Below, piece after piece: positions 15,880 through 24,982 of a stretch of DNA of 64,000 bases. Source of the DNA: Christensenella sp. UBA5327 (GTDB lineage Bacteria > Bacillota > Clostridia > Christensenellales > Aristaeellaceae); the NCBI GenBank assembly GCA_002411105.1, contig DHQX01000015.1:25481-89480 (forward strand), given 5' to 3'. The translations under genes and the position numbers were made by a program. The notes under the pieces were generated by a model. It was not told the origin of the DNA. It saw nothing but the letters and a program-made list of their open reading frames with translations, and ran no database searches. Position 1 is the stretch's first letter; each line of letters opens with the position of its first letter.

Positions 15880-17313
15880 TTATTTATGTCCATCATCAAG
15901 AGCCAACCAGGAAGCGCTCCAGGCATACCAAGGGGGCGCTTCTTCCTGTTGCAGCAGATGCAGTGCGCTTTGGTATTGCTCAGGCGCAAGCGTTTTTTGC
16001 AGGGCGGGCAGGCTGTCCACAGATAAATTCGCTAAATAGCGTTCATCAAGATGCAGAATACTCCCCTGCTTGTAAGCATGGGCATTCCAGTGGCTAACCA
16101 GGCGCACGGGGCCCATCAGGTTTAGCGCGACCCAGCTTCCCAACACCAGGCTGACAAGCGCCGGGAACAAGCGGGGGATGGGCCGCAGCAGGTGAAGGGC
16201 CAGGCCAATCAGTATCATGATGATGGCAAGCATACCCCACAGGGTGAGAAGCCGCAGCAATGATAAACCAAAGGCATGCACATAATGGGACATCCGCCAG
16301 GCGGCGGAGGCCAGAATGAGGCTGGTCATGCCAAGAATCAGCCAGGAAAGAATGCGCACAAGGATATTCTCTCGGGCAGTGCGCAGAGAAATCCCTGTGA
16401 GGCTAAGGTTGATAAGGGAGACAAACACCAACTCAAAAAATCCCTTCCGCGCGTATTGTGCCCAGCCGCCAGACATGGCGGCATGATGCGCCCCACCAAA
16501 CAGGTGGTTGATTTGGATGTAGACAAACACGGCATAGACCAGGTTGAGAACGGTTAACATGACAACAATGCTCATAGAGGGGAGGCGTGTCCCCTGTTTA
16601 TGATGGCGTATATCTGGCTCAGGGGACAAGCTGATGGAAAACAACCAGGAGAACAGCATGAACCCAAAGAACATGGTTAAGGCCAGACGCCAAACATGGG
16701 AGAGGATTTCAGGCAGCCTGAAGCCTTGAACCATGTCTTGGATACGGGCACTGAATACCATGTCTGATGAAGCGAGCAGAGGAAGAACAATGATCAGCAG
16801 GGGAATGCAGGAGCATAACCCAATAACAAGGCCTTTAAGATGCTCGGGTTGTGACAAACGCAACTGGGATGCGCTGCGGATGGGGGAGAGGAAATGCTCA
16901 AAAGAATCCACAAACCATTGGCGGAGGGCTTGAAAAACGGCGTGCAGTGAATCAATGCCATGTGCGAAAACGCCTGAGAGATCATAAAGCCCAAGCAGCA
17001 GGGCACCAAACATCACAGGCAGATTAAGCAGGCGCATCTCAGGATTGGCATAAAGTGCATAGCAAAGGCTCAGCAAAAGCCCACATAGGATGAGCGTGAT
17101 GTTTGATGCCTTGGGACGGGCATGTTTGCCGATGGCCCCTATGGCAATTCCTGTGATGGTCACAACCACTGCGGTCATGCCGATGCCTGGCAATGGATGA
17201 AAGCCTCCAAAGCCAAAGCAAACAAGTCCGGCAATACCAAGCGAGGTGATCAGCAGCAGCCAATGCCTTGTTGTGAGTTTGGGATACTCCTTGGTCTTAT
17301 ACTGTGGCGTCAT
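15880..17313 (-). CDS. DUF4173-type multi-pass membrane protein
   Basis: 477 residues with about 11-12 membrane segments. The hallmarks of DUF4173 (related to DUF4153) are visible in the second half: FVYIQINHLFGG, then GWAQYARKGFFELVFVSLINL. A short soluble tail of about 65 residues follows the last helix. Function is unknown. It is convergent with proC (8 bases apart) and downstream of the HTH/DUF2975 pair on the same strand. Whether it shares their transcript is open, because a hairpin lies between. TAGGAGG precedes the ATG. Confidence 0.75.
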   Translation of the reverse strand: MTPQYKTKEYPKLTTRHWLLLITSLGIAGLVCFGFGGFHPLPGIGMTAVVVTITGIAIGAIGKHARPKASNITLILCGLLLSLCYALYANPEMRLLNLPVMFGALLLGLYDLSGVFAHGIDSLHAVFQALRQWFVDSFEHFLSPIRSASQLRLSQPEHLKGLVIGLCSCIPLLIIVLPLLASSDMVFSARIQDMVQGFRLPEILSHVWRLALTMFFGFMLFSWLFSISLSPEPDIRHHKQGTRLPSMSIVVMLTVLNLVYAVFVYIQINHLFGGAHHAAMSGGWAQYARKGFFELVFVSLINLSLTGISLRTARENILVRILSWLILGMTSLILASAAWRMSHYVHAFGLSLLRLLTLWGMLAIIMILIGLALHLLRPIPRLFPALVSLVLGSWVALNLMGPVRLVSHWNAHAYKQGSILHLDERYLANLSVDSLPALQKTLAPEQYQSALHLLQQEEAPPWYAWSASWLALDDGHK

Positions 17314-17342
17314 GATAGCCTCCTAAATGTCATCAGCAAACA

Positions 17343-17364
17343 CGCTCACTCTCATGAGAGAGCG
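17343..17364 (-). other. Hairpin between the HTH gene and the DUF4173 gene
   Basis: CTCTCATGAGAG (17349-17360) is a perfect palindrome, extended by CGCT (17343-17346) and AGCG (17361-17364). Only a weak TGTTTG follows on the minus strand, so it may be a partial terminator or a protein site. Confidence 0.4.
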
Positions 17365-17386
17365 GCTGCATGATTGTTTTCTTGGT

Positions 17387-17596
17387 TTAGCTTATAGTTT
17401 TGTCAAATGACAGAATATCGCCAGGCTGACAATCAAGAGCGCGGCAGATGGCATCCAGGGTTTCAAAACGGATGGCCTTTGCTCTGCCATTTTTCAGAAT
17501 TGAGATATTGGCCATGGTTATCCCCACCTGTTCGGAAAGTTCAGTCACGCTCATTTTTCGTTTGGCCAGCATGACATCCAATGTGACGCGTATCAT
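17387..17596 (-). CDS. Small HTH transcriptional regulator (Cro/CI, YozG-like)
   Basis: 69 residues, one helix-turn-helix domain: MLAKRKMSVTELSEQVGITMANISILKNGRAKAIRFETLDAICRAL. The last part, LDCQPGDILSF, is the typical end of this family. It binds DNA as a dimer. It follows the DUF2975 gene by 9 bases, a pairing seen very often in Firmicutes, and probably controls its own operon through the TATCGT palindrome upstream of the promoter (inferred). Confidence 0.9.
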   Translation of the reverse strand: MIRVTLDVMLAKRKMSVTELSEQVGITMANISILKNGRAKAIRFETLDAICRALDCQPGDILSFDKTIS

Positions 17597-17605
17597 GCTG
17601 CCCTC

Positions 17606-18100
17606 CTAAATGGTTAGGTCTTGATCTGCCTGGAGATTTGCGGCCTTGTGCACAAGCAAGCCCAGCGCTTGGCTGAGCAGGGCGATCCCGGAAAACATGA
17701 AAACCAGCAGGAGCAGCATCCACAGGTTCCCTCGGCCTAAAACCTGAGCGGAGATGAGTTTGAGCGTGTATAAAACGATGGCCAACACCAGGCTCATTCC
17801 GGCACTTGCCCATAAAAGACGTGCGATATGAAGCATTGCTTGCGCGTTTTCCTGGCTGAACGAACGATCAGCCGCGATGCGGCTGCACACCCCCCAAAAA
17901 CGCCAAAGAGCCAGATAGCATAATACGGCAATTCCCCATACCCAGACGAGCCCCGGCCATTTTAAGTACCGAAAGGCTGGGAACGCCAAAGCGCTGGTTT
18001 CTGCCAGCCAGGGTGCCGCGATGAAAAAAACCACCACCCCTAAAACAGCTGCCAGAATACAAGCGGACTTGAGCCAGATGGCGATATGGTGTTGCTGCAT
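17606..18100 (-). CDS. DUF2975 membrane protein
   Basis: 164 residues with four membrane helices, near 8-30, 48-68, 95-118 and 130-150. Family marks are the start (WLKSACILAAVLGVVVFF) and the ICSRIAADRSFSQENAQAM-like loop between helices 2 and 3. Function is not known. Start 18100 is set by AAAGGAGG 8 bases upstream. It is the first gene of the pair with the small HTH regulator. Confidence 0.85.
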   Translation of the reverse strand: MQQHHIAIWLKSACILAAVLGVVVFFIAAPWLAETSALAFPAFRYLKWPGLVWVWGIAVLCYLALWRFWGVCSRIAADRSFSQENAQAMLHIARLLWASAGMSLVLAIVLYTLKLISAQVLGRGNLWMLLLLVFMFSGIALLSQALGLLVHKAANLQADQDLTI

Positions 18101-18124
18101 TCTCAAGCCTCCTTTCTGAGCAGC

Positions 18125-18176
18125 AGAATAACACAATTAATATCGTGAGTCAATAAAAATATATCGTAAAACGATA
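18125..18176 (-). promoter_or_regulatory. Promoter and palindromic operator of the DUF2975-HTH operon
   Basis: On the minus strand TTGACT (18148-18153) and TATTCT (18125-18130) with a 17-base spacer form a good promoter. Just upstream, TATCGTTTTACGATA (18162-18176) is a 6-3-6 palindrome, and a half-site CACGATA lies within the spacer. The layout fits an operator for the HTH protein (inferred). Confidence 0.6.
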
Positions 18177-18186
18177 AAAAACTCGG

Positions 18187-18215
18187 TTGATGCGTGGGCT
18201 GTTTTGTGTTATTGT
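18187..18215 (+). promoter_or_regulatory. Candidate promoter of rsgA
   Basis: TTGATG (18187-18192), a 17-base spacer and TATTGT (18210-18215) lie upstream of a leader of about 160 bases before rsgA. The -10 is weak. Confidence 0.4.
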
Positions 18216-18247
18216 AATGTATATCAAAAAGAAAGGAGCTGTGGACG

Positions 18248-18301
18248 ATGAGGAAGAGAGAGAATGAAAATCGGAATCTGTCCGCATGGCTCCCGGCATA
18301 G
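18248..18301 (+). CDS. Possible 17-residue leader peptide ahead of rsgA
   Basis: ATG 18248 has a strong AAAGGAG site 9 bases upstream. It encodes MRKRENENRNLSAWLPA before a TAG. The stop lies within the 5' arm of a hairpin, CTCCCGG (18290-18296) with CCGGGAG (18325-18331). It may be a leader peptide or the start of a lost gene. Confidence 0.25.
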   Translation: MRKRENENRNLSAWLPA

Positions 18302-18380
18302 CGGTCCTTTAGGCTTTTTGGCGTCCGGGAGAGCAAATCGACCGGGTGTTTTTTTGCGTCTGTTAATCAGAAAGGGAAAA

Positions 18381-19307
18381 ATGGATCAATATCAAGGCAT
18401 TGTTTGTGCGCAGTATCTGGATGCTTATCGCGTGTATCTGCCCCACCAGGGGAATGAGGTGTCCGCAAGGCTCAGCGGCAGCCTGAGGCAAAAACTAAAA
18501 CAAGAAAGAACGCTATTGGTGACAGGGGACAGGGTGGCGCTTGACCGGGAAGGGGATGAAGGTGGCTCAGCTGTCATCCTGGCGCTTGTCCCCCGGGAGA
18601 CCCTGCTAAGCCGTGTGGAAGCGGGAATTCGTGGCCAGCGCCAGCCGCTGGCTGCCAATGTGGATTATGCTTTTATCTGCACTTCCCTGAATGAGGAGTT
18701 TAATTTAAGCCGTTTGGACCGGTATCTGGCCATAGCGGACGGCGCTTGCATCCAGCCTGTGCTGCTGATGACCAAGGCGGATGCTGTGCAAGATTGGACG
18801 CCCTATACCACGCAGATCATGACGCTTCGCCCACCTCGCGCGTTCATCCTTTGCTCCGCGGTGACAGGCTGTGGCATAGCGGAAATAAAAACGCTGCTTG
18901 CAGCGGGGAAAACCGCGGTATTGCTGGGGTCTTCCGGTGTGGGAAAATCATCCCTGGTGAACGCCTTGCTGGGTGAAACGCGGATGCACACGGCCAGAAT
19001 CAGCGGCTTTCAGGATAAAGGCCGCCACACCACCACCAGCCGGGAGCTGATTGCGCTGCCTGGCTGCGGCTATCTGATTGATACGCCCGGGATGCGAGAG
19101 CTGAAGCTGGATAACAGCGATGTGGAAGCCAGCTTTGCTGACATCATGGATTTGTCCGTAAACTGTAAATTTCGTGATTGCCGACACCTGCATGAACCCG
19201 GCTGTGCGGTGAAAGCGGCGGTGGAGAGAGGAGAACTGAATGCAAAACGCCTGAGGAGTTTTCAGAAGCTGCGGGACGAGGAGGCGTGCAGACGGAAAAG
19301 GAGATGA
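18381..19307 (+). CDS. rsgA: Ribosome small-subunit biogenesis GTPase RsgA
   Basis: 308 residues. An N-terminal OB-fold (residues 1-75) is followed by a circularly permuted GTPase in which MTKAD (G4) precedes LGSSGVGKSSLVNAL (G1). DKGRHTTTSRE is the switch region and DTPGMRE is G3. The C-terminal zinc knuckle is CKFRDCRHLHEPGC. It acts late in 30S maturation. ATG 18381 follows AGAAAGGG. The in-frame upstream ATG 18264 has no homologous sequence, so the shorter start is chosen. Confidence 0.95.
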   Translation: MDQYQGIVCAQYLDAYRVYLPHQGNEVSARLSGSLRQKLKQERTLLVTGDRVALDREGDEGGSAVILALVPRETLLSRVEAGIRGQRQPLAANVDYAFICTSLNEEFNLSRLDRYLAIADGACIQPVLLMTKADAVQDWTPYTTQIMTLRPPRAFILCSAVTGCGIAEIKTLLAAGKTAVLLGSSGVGKSSLVNALLGETRMHTARISGFQDKGRHTTTSRELIALPGCGYLIDTPGMRELKLDNSDVEASFADIMDLSVNCKFRDCRHLHEPGCAVKAAVERGELNAKRLRSFQKLRDEEACRRKRR

Positions 19308-19382
19308 ATCATTTTGGGAAAATCAAGGAAAGTGGTATATTGCATGCAGCGGCGAGGCATGAAGACCATCGGAGGTGGATGA

Positions 19383-20021
19383 TTGGTTTTTCAGTATGGC
19401 AGCGAGGAAATTGATTATTTATCAAGCCGGGACAAAAAGCTCGGTGAAGCAATAGCCCGCATTGGGCATATCACAAGGGCGGCCGAGGCGGATCTGTTTT
19501 CCTCTGTCATCCGTCATATCATCGGCCAGCAGATATCCACATCAGCCCAGAGCACGGTCTGGAACCGCCTGATCAGCCTGGTTGGGACGGTCAACGCCCA
19601 GACCCTGCTCGCCCTGAGCCGGGAAGAGCTACAGCGCATCGGCACCAGCTTCAGGAAGGTTGATTATATTCTGGATTTTTCCCAGAGGGTGCATCAGGGC
19701 ACATTTGATGTTGAAGGGCTATGGGATCTGCCGGATGAGCGGGTGATCAAAGAGCTGACAGCGCTAAAGGGGATAGGGGTGTGGACGGTGGAGATGATCA
19801 TGATGTTTTGCATGCGCCGCCCTGATGTGGTGAGCTACGGCGATCTGGCCATCCTGCGCGGGATGCGCATGCTCTATCGCCATCCGAAAATTGACAGGCA
19901 GATGTTTGACAAATACCGCCAAAGATATTCACCCCACGGAACAGTTGCCAGCCTATACTTGTGGGCCATTGCGGGCGGGGCACTCTCTGAATTGACAGAC
20001 CCCGCCCCCAGGAAAAAATAG
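19383..20021 (+). CDS. DNA-3-methyladenine glycosylase, AlkA-like HhH-GPD
   Basis: 212 residues, base-excision repair of alkylated purines. The helix-hairpin-helix is LTALKGIGVWTVEMIM. The catalytic Asp follows in RRPDVVSYGDLAILRGMRML. VIRHIIGQQISTSAQSTVW is the conserved first helix block. The AlkA N-terminal domain is missing, as in short clostridial and yeast-type forms. The start is a TTG at 19383 with GGAGG at 7 bases. The nearby ATG 19379 is out of frame, and a TGA directly precedes the TTG in frame. Confidence 0.9.
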   Translation: MVFQYGSEEIDYLSSRDKKLGEAIARIGHITRAAEADLFSSVIRHIIGQQISTSAQSTVWNRLISLVGTVNAQTLLALSREELQRIGTSFRKVDYILDFSQRVHQGTFDVEGLWDLPDERVIKELTALKGIGVWTVEMIMMFCMRRPDVVSYGDLAILRGMRMLYRHPKIDRQMFDKYRQRYSPHGTVASLYLWAIAGGALSELTDPAPRKK

Positions 20022-20039
20022 CAATCGTCTCCTGCACCC

Positions 20040-22880
20040 TCACTCCGACCGCAGCGCCACCACAGGGTCCTTCCTGGCGGCCAGGCGGGCAGGAATGCGG
20101 CCGGCGATCATGGACAGGACGATGCTGATGGCAATGAGGATGGCGGCGCTGATGAGGGGGAGGACGGCGTTGACCCCGGTGTCCTTGGTGAGGGCATGGA
20201 TGAGCAGGTTGATGGGGATGGTGAGCAGCATCGAGGCCGCGACGCCGATAAGCCCGGCTGTGAGGCCGATGATGACGGTTTCAGCGGTAAAGACGCGGGA
20301 GACATCCTTCTTGGAAGCGCCAATGGCGCGCAGGATGCCGATTTCCTTGGTGCGCTCAAGGACTGAAATATAGGTGATGATGCCAATCATGATGGAGGAA
20401 ACCACCAGGGACACCGCCACAAAGGCCACCAGCACATAGGTGATGACGTTGACGATGGTGGTGACAGAGCTGGTGAGCAGGGCCACAAAATCGGTGTATC
20501 GGATCTGGTCGCTTTCGGACGCTGTGCTGTTGTATTGGTTGATGGCCTGGGTGAGGGCCTCTTTTGACTCGAAGCTGTCGGTGTATAAGGAAATTGAGGC
20601 GGGGGTGGCCTTGTTGACCACGCCCAGCTGGCGCAGCGTGGCGTCCAGGGTGCCGGCTTCCTGCGCAATCACCTCGTCATAAAAGGTGACCAGCTGCGCC
20701 TGGGTGGCATCCTGCACAAACAGGTCCAGCATGGCGGCCTTCTGAGTTTCGTTGAGGCCTGAGAGGTTGCCCTGCATGTAGGCCTGGGTCATGTCAGAAA
20801 GCTGTGCCATCATCGCGGGGTCAAGGGAGCCGGGGAGACCGCCCATACCCTGGAAACGCTGGAACAGCGCCATCATCTGCTCCCGGCTCATTCCCTCCGG
20901 GATCATGCCGGAAAGATCCTCGGCATTCGGGGCGGGATCGGTGCTTTCAGGCGCGTTTTCCACCGGGAAGAGGCGCAGCAGCTGCTCTGACAGAGCTGCC
21001 TTCTGGCTGGGCATGAGGCCCCCGATATATTGCCTGGTTTCCTCAGCCTTGGCGGCATCATCGGCGGGGGAGTAGGCCAGGCCGTTGAACACATTGACCT
21101 CCGGGCTGGCGTTTTGCGCCTGCACGACGGGACTGTCATTGGTTTTGGCGATCACCAGGTCAATCAGCGCACGGGTGTAGCCCAGGCCGCCGTTTTTAAG
21201 CGCCGTGGCGGTGCTGCCCGCGCGCAGGATGCCTGATACTGTGAGGGGGATGCCCTCCCGCACCGTTTCCATCAGGACCGACTGGTCATCCCGCTGATAG
21301 ACGAAAAGCCCCCGATCATCCTTCAGATAAAACGCGCTTTCAGGCACAGCGTAAAAACGGTGGCCGATGAGGTCCTCATAGGCCCAGCTGGTCTGGGTCA
21401 GGTCCGGGGTGCTGCCAGCCGGGCTATCCTCAAGCGCCCGGTAATCCCGCTGGGGCAGGAGGCCCAGCTGATAGAGGGTGGCGTCGGAGATCTCATTGCT
21501 GTCATCCAGCACCAGCACCACCTCCTGGGCGCTGGTGGGCCAGGCGCCGGCCAATAGCTCGTACTGGGCCTTGACCGCTTCGCCGGGCAGCCCGTTTTCC
21601 TCTGCCGGGGAGAGGGGCGCTGTCGTATCGCCAAAGCTCGCCATGGGGCCAAAGCTGCCGCCAAAGCCGCTGGAAGCGCTGCCGGCCTGGGCGAGCTCTC
21701 CCTCCGGGTCAAAACCGTACAGCGAGAATGGCGCCTCATAGGCGTAGACCACATTTGACAGGTGTGGAGCGAGAAGGTTGTCAGGCTGATCAAGATAGGC
21801 CTTCAGCGCGGTGAGGTTGTTCTGGCTGATGCTGGCATTTATCCCCTGGCGGGACTGGGAGGAACTGGGGTTGACATAGACCGCGTCCAGGTCATGTTCC
21901 CGGTCCTGATGGCCAATATTCTGCATGGTGGTCATCATGTTGGTGAGGCTGATGGCCTGGGGCTCTATCACAATGGGGTAGGAGGCCATGGTGTCCCGTT
22001 GGATGCGGTTGATGTAGTTGTTGACCCCGGTGGACAATGACAGGATGAGCGCTATGCCGATGATGCCGATGGAACCGGCAAAGGCGGTGAGCAGCGTGCG
22101 GCCCCGCTTGGTGAGAAGGTTGTTCAGAGAGAGGCTGAGGGCGGTTTTGAAGCCCATGGCGGTGCGCGGGCGCTTTTCCGGGGCGTCCTCCTTCCCCTCC
22201 AGGGGATAGGGGTTAGAGTCGCTCACAATCTGACCATCCTTGAGCCCCACGATGCGGGTGGAGTAACGGTTTGCCAGCTCCCGGTTGTGGGTCACCATGA
22301 TGACCAGGCGGTCTTTGGCTACTTCTTTTAGGGTGTCCAGCACCTGCACGCTGGTATCGGAGTCCAGGGCGCCTGTGGGCTCATCCGCCAGAAGGATGTC
22401 CGGGTTGTTCACCAGGGCCCGGGCGATGGCCACCCGCTGCATCTGGCCGCCGGAGAGCTGACCAGGCTTTTTGTGCAGCTGATCGCCCAAGCCCACGGCC
22501 TCCATGGCCTCCTTGGCGCGCTGCCTGCGCTGGGCGCTGTTCACGCCTGAGAGGGTGAGGGCCAGCTCCACATTGGCAAGCGCCGTTTGATGGGGGATGA
22601 GGTTATAGCTTTGAAACACAAAGCCCACGGAATGGTTGCGGTAGCTGTCCCAGTCCCGGTCGCTGTAATGCTTGGTGGAGCGGCCGTCGATGACCAGGTC
22701 GCCTGAGGTATACTGGTCAAGCCCGCCCACGATATTCAGCAGGGTGGTTTTCCCACCGCCTGATGGCCCCAGGACCGAGACAAACTCATTGCGCCTGAAG
22801 GCGATGGAGACATCGTTCAAGGCATGGACGGTGATGTCCCCGGTTTGATAAATTTTTGAAACATTGCGCAGTTCAAGCAT
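20040..22880 (-). CDS. MacB-like ABC transporter, ATPase and permease fused
   Basis: 946 residues. Residues 1-230 are an ABC ATPase with GPSGGGKTT (Walker A), [15 protein letters not shown] (signature) and [12 protein letters not shown] (Walker B). A membrane helix near 265-285 leads to a long outer domain of about 480 residues. Three C-terminal helices carry the FtsX motif ([23 protein letters not shown]). MacB-type proteins do not transport across the bilayer but couple ATP use to extracellular work such as peptide or lipoprotein handling. The start at 22880 has AGGAAAGGG upstream; the longer ORF would cross a terminator hairpin. The substrate is unknown, and it stands alone as an operon. 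Confidence 0.88.
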   Translation of the reverse strand: MLELRNVSKIYQTGDITVHALNDVSIAFRRNEFVSVLGPSGGGKTTLLNIVGGLDQYTSGDLVIDGRSTKHYSDRDWDSYRNHSVGFVFQSYNLIPHQTALANVELALTLSGVNSAQRRQRAKEAMEAVGLGDQLHKKPGQLSGGQMQRVAIARALVNNPDILLADEPTGALDSDTSVQVLDTLKEVAKDRLVIMVTHNRELANRYSTRIVGLKDGQIVSDSNPYPLEGKEDAPEKRPRTAMGFKTALSLSLNNLLTKRGRTLLTAFAGSIGIIGIALILSLSTGVNNYINRIQRDTMASYPIVIEPQAISLTNMMTTMQNIGHQDREHDLDAVYVNPSSSQSRQGINASISQNNLTALKAYLDQPDNLLAPHLSNVVYAYEAPFSLYGFDPEGELAQAGSASSGFGGSFGPMASFGDTTAPLSPAEENGLPGEAVKAQYELLAGAWPTSAQEVVLVLDDSNEISDATLYQLGLLPQRDYRALEDSPAGSTPDLTQTSWAYEDLIGHRFYAVPESAFYLKDDRGLFVYQRDDQSVLMETVREGIPLTVSGILRAGSTATALKNGGLGYTRALIDLVIAKTNDSPVVQAQNASPEVNVFNGLAYSPADDAAKAEETRQYIGGLMPSQKAALSEQLLRLFPVENAPESTDPAPNAEDLSGMIPEGMSREQMMALFQRFQGMGGLPGSLDPAMMAQLSDMTQAYMQGNLSGLNETQKAAMLDLFVQDATQAQLVTFYDEVIAQEAGTLDATLRQLGVVNKATPASISLYTDSFESKEALTQAINQYNSTASESDQIRYTDFVALLTSSVTTIVNVITYVLVAFVAVSLVVSSIMIGIITYISVLERTKEIGILRAIGASKKDVSRVFTAETVIIGLTAGLIGVAASMLLTIPINLLIHALTKDTGVNAVLPLISAAILIAISIVLSMIAGRIPARLAARKDPVVALRSE

Positions 22881-22907
22881 CTGGCACACCCTTTCCTTGG
22901 CTACAAC

Positions 22908-22933
22908 AAAAAATGCAGGGCTTTTCCCCTGCA
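22908..22933 (-). terminator. Terminator of the pcrA-ligA transcript
   Basis: On the minus strand TGCAGGG pairs with CCCTGCA around a 6-nt loop and is followed by TTTTTTG (22908-22913). It lies between ligA and the MacB-like gene. Confidence 0.8.
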
Positions 22934-22936
22934 TAG

Positions 22937-22965
22937 TGTATACCCTCAAGCGGTAAAAACATCAA
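22937..22965 (-). promoter_or_regulatory. Promoter of the MacB-like gene
   Basis: On the minus strand TTGATG (22960-22965), a 17-base spacer and TATACA (22937-22942). The predicted start, near 22930, falls inside the 5' arm of the ligA terminator. Transcripts from this promoter would therefore lack the full arm and escape termination. Confidence 0.5.
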
Positions 22966-22992
22966 GAGATCGGTCAACAATTTACCCGGTGT

Positions 22993-24978
22993 TTACAAAG
23001 GGAGCGTCTCGCCCACCCGGGATAGGAATGCTTCCTCAGACAGCGTGGGGATGCCCAGGGCCTGGGCCTTCTGGAGCTTGCTGCCAGGGCTTTCGCCCAG
23101 GAGGACAAAGCTGGTCTTGCGGCTGACGGCGCTTGAGACGCTGCCGCCATGGCGCAGGATGATCTCCTCCGCCTGCTGGCGGGAGAGATGGGGCAGGGTG
23201 CCGGTGAGCACCACCGCCTGACCGCTTAAAAGGCCGCCCTCGCTTCCGGGCTGGGTTTCCCGGGGTGCGACGCCCGCCGCCAGCAGCGCGTCAACCATGG
23301 CGCTGTTCTGCGGGTCAGCGAAGAAATCAACCACCGATGTGCCCACGATCTCGCCCACTGAGGGGATGGTCACCAGGGACTCCAGCGGTGCCTTGCGCAG
23401 GGCCTCCAGGCTACCAAAGGCCTTTGCCAGATCCCGCGCGGTGACGCGGCCGATGTTGGGGATGCCGATCGCCACCAGGAAAGCCTCCAGGGCGGGGCCG
23501 CGGCTGGCGGCGATGCCGGACAGCAGCTTTTCCGCTCTTTTTTCCTTAAAGCCCGGCAGGGTAAGCAGATCCAGCATGGTCAGCCGGTAAAGGTCCTGGG
23601 GTTCCTGCACGCCCAGGTGCTCATACATCGCCTCCACGGTTTTTTCGGACAGCTGGTCAATATCCATGGCCTCTTTTGAAGCATAGTGAGTGAGGCGGGC
23701 CACCACCTGGGGCTTGCAGCCGTCCCGGTTGGGGCAAAAGAGATGGGCACCGGTCTCCACCAATGCGGTGCCGCAGGCGGGGCAATGGGTGGGCTTCTCA
23801 ATGGGCTTGCCGGTGACGCTGCCCTCCACGTGCCCCAAAATCTCGGGGATCACGTCATTGGAGCGGCGAATCCAGACGGTGGCGCCCAGGGTGAGCTGCT
23901 TACGCTGTATATCGCCGTAGTTATTGAGCGTGGCCCGCTGCACTGTGACGCCTGAAAAATCAACCGGGTCCAGATGGGCCAGCGGGGTGAGCTTGCCGCT
24001 CCTGCCGGGCTCCCACACCACGTCCATCAGCGTGGTGGTGGCTTCCTCCGCCTGGAACTTGAAGGCCACGGCCCAGCGGGGGAATTTGTCTGTATAACCC
24101 AGCGCCCGGCGGGTTTCCAGGTCGCTTACTTTGATCACAGCGCCGTCAATCAGGAAATCCAGGCTCTCCCGCCGCTCTTCCACCAGGCTGATGGCCTTTT
24201 CGATCTCCTCCTCATCAGCACCGGAGAAAAGCAGGGGAGAGGTGGGGAAGCCGTTTTCAGCGATGAAGCGGTACATGCCGGTCTGATCAGTATAGGGAGG
24301 GTTTTCCAGGGTGGGCACATCATAAAAGCGCACCTGGAGCCGCCGCTGCCGGGTCACCTCCGGGTCCAGGCTCCGCAAGCCCCCAGCGGCGGCGTTGCGG
24401 GCGTTCTTGAGTTTTTCTGCCGCAGTTTCATTGTATTTGGCCAATTGGGACAGGGGCATATAACATTCCCCGTGGATTTCCATCAGGCCCTGATAGGGGA
24501 TGGACAGGGGAACGGCTGGGATGGTCATGGCCTGGGGCAGCACCTCCTCGCCCACGGTGCCGTTGCCCCGGGTGGCGGCGTTTATTAGCAGCCCCCCCTC
24601 ATAGGTGAGCACCAGGGTGAGGCCGTCATACTTGTATTCAACTGAAAACTGGAGGGGTGCCAGGTCCGGTACCCTGGCATGGGCGGTTTTGACCCGCTCA
24701 AACCACAGGGAAAGCGCTTCATGGGACTGCACCTTGTCCATGCTCCACAAGCGGCTGAGGTGCCGGTGCTGGCGGAAGGCGGGCAGCGGGTCGCCCCCTA
24801 CGCGGCGGGTGGGAGAATCGGGCAGGCGGGTGCCGGTTTCCCGCTCAAGCGCTTTTAGCGCATCATAAAGCCCATCCCATTCCCGGTCGGTCATGATGGG
24901 CTTGTCCAGCACATAATAGTGCTGGCTGGCCTCGTTTAAGCGCGCGACCAGATCGCGCATGGCCGCCATGGCATCCAT
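22993..24978 (-). CDS. ligA: NAD-dependent DNA ligase
   Basis: 661 residues, seals nicks during replication and repair using NAD. The N-terminal Ia domain is followed by the adenylation domain with KYDG (Lys is adenylated) in SVEYKYDGLTLVL. Then come the OB-fold, the zinc finger CPACGTALVETGAHLFCPNRDGC, helix-hairpin-helix repeats (TLPGFKEKRAEKLLSGI, VAIGIPNIGRVTARDLAKAF) and a C-terminal BRCT domain (VVLTGTLPHLSRQQAEEIIL). ATG 24978 lies 4 bases after the pcrA stop; a longer start would overlap pcrA. The pcrA-ligA pairing is common in Firmicutes. Confidence 0.97.
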   Translation of the reverse strand: MDAMAAMRDLVARLNEASQHYYVLDKPIMTDREWDGLYDALKALERETGTRLPDSPTRRVGGDPLPAFRQHRHLSRLWSMDKVQSHEALSLWFERVKTAHARVPDLAPLQFSVEYKYDGLTLVLTYEGGLLINAATRGNGTVGEEVLPQAMTIPAVPLSIPYQGLMEIHGECYMPLSQLAKYNETAAEKLKNARNAAAGGLRSLDPEVTRQRRLQVRFYDVPTLENPPYTDQTGMYRFIAENGFPTSPLLFSGADEEEIEKAISLVEERRESLDFLIDGAVIKVSDLETRRALGYTDKFPRWAVAFKFQAEEATTTLMDVVWEPGRSGKLTPLAHLDPVDFSGVTVQRATLNNYGDIQRKQLTLGATVWIRRSNDVIPEILGHVEGSVTGKPIEKPTHCPACGTALVETGAHLFCPNRDGCKPQVVARLTHYASKEAMDIDQLSEKTVEAMYEHLGVQEPQDLYRLTMLDLLTLPGFKEKRAEKLLSGIAASRGPALEAFLVAIGIPNIGRVTARDLAKAFGSLEALRKAPLESLVTIPSVGEIVGTSVVDFFADPQNSAMVDALLAAGVAPRETQPGSEGGLLSGQAVVLTGTLPHLSRQQAEEIILRHGGSVSSAVSRKTSFVLLGESPGSKLQKAQALGIPTLSEEAFLSRVGETLPL

Positions 24979-24982
24979 GGGG

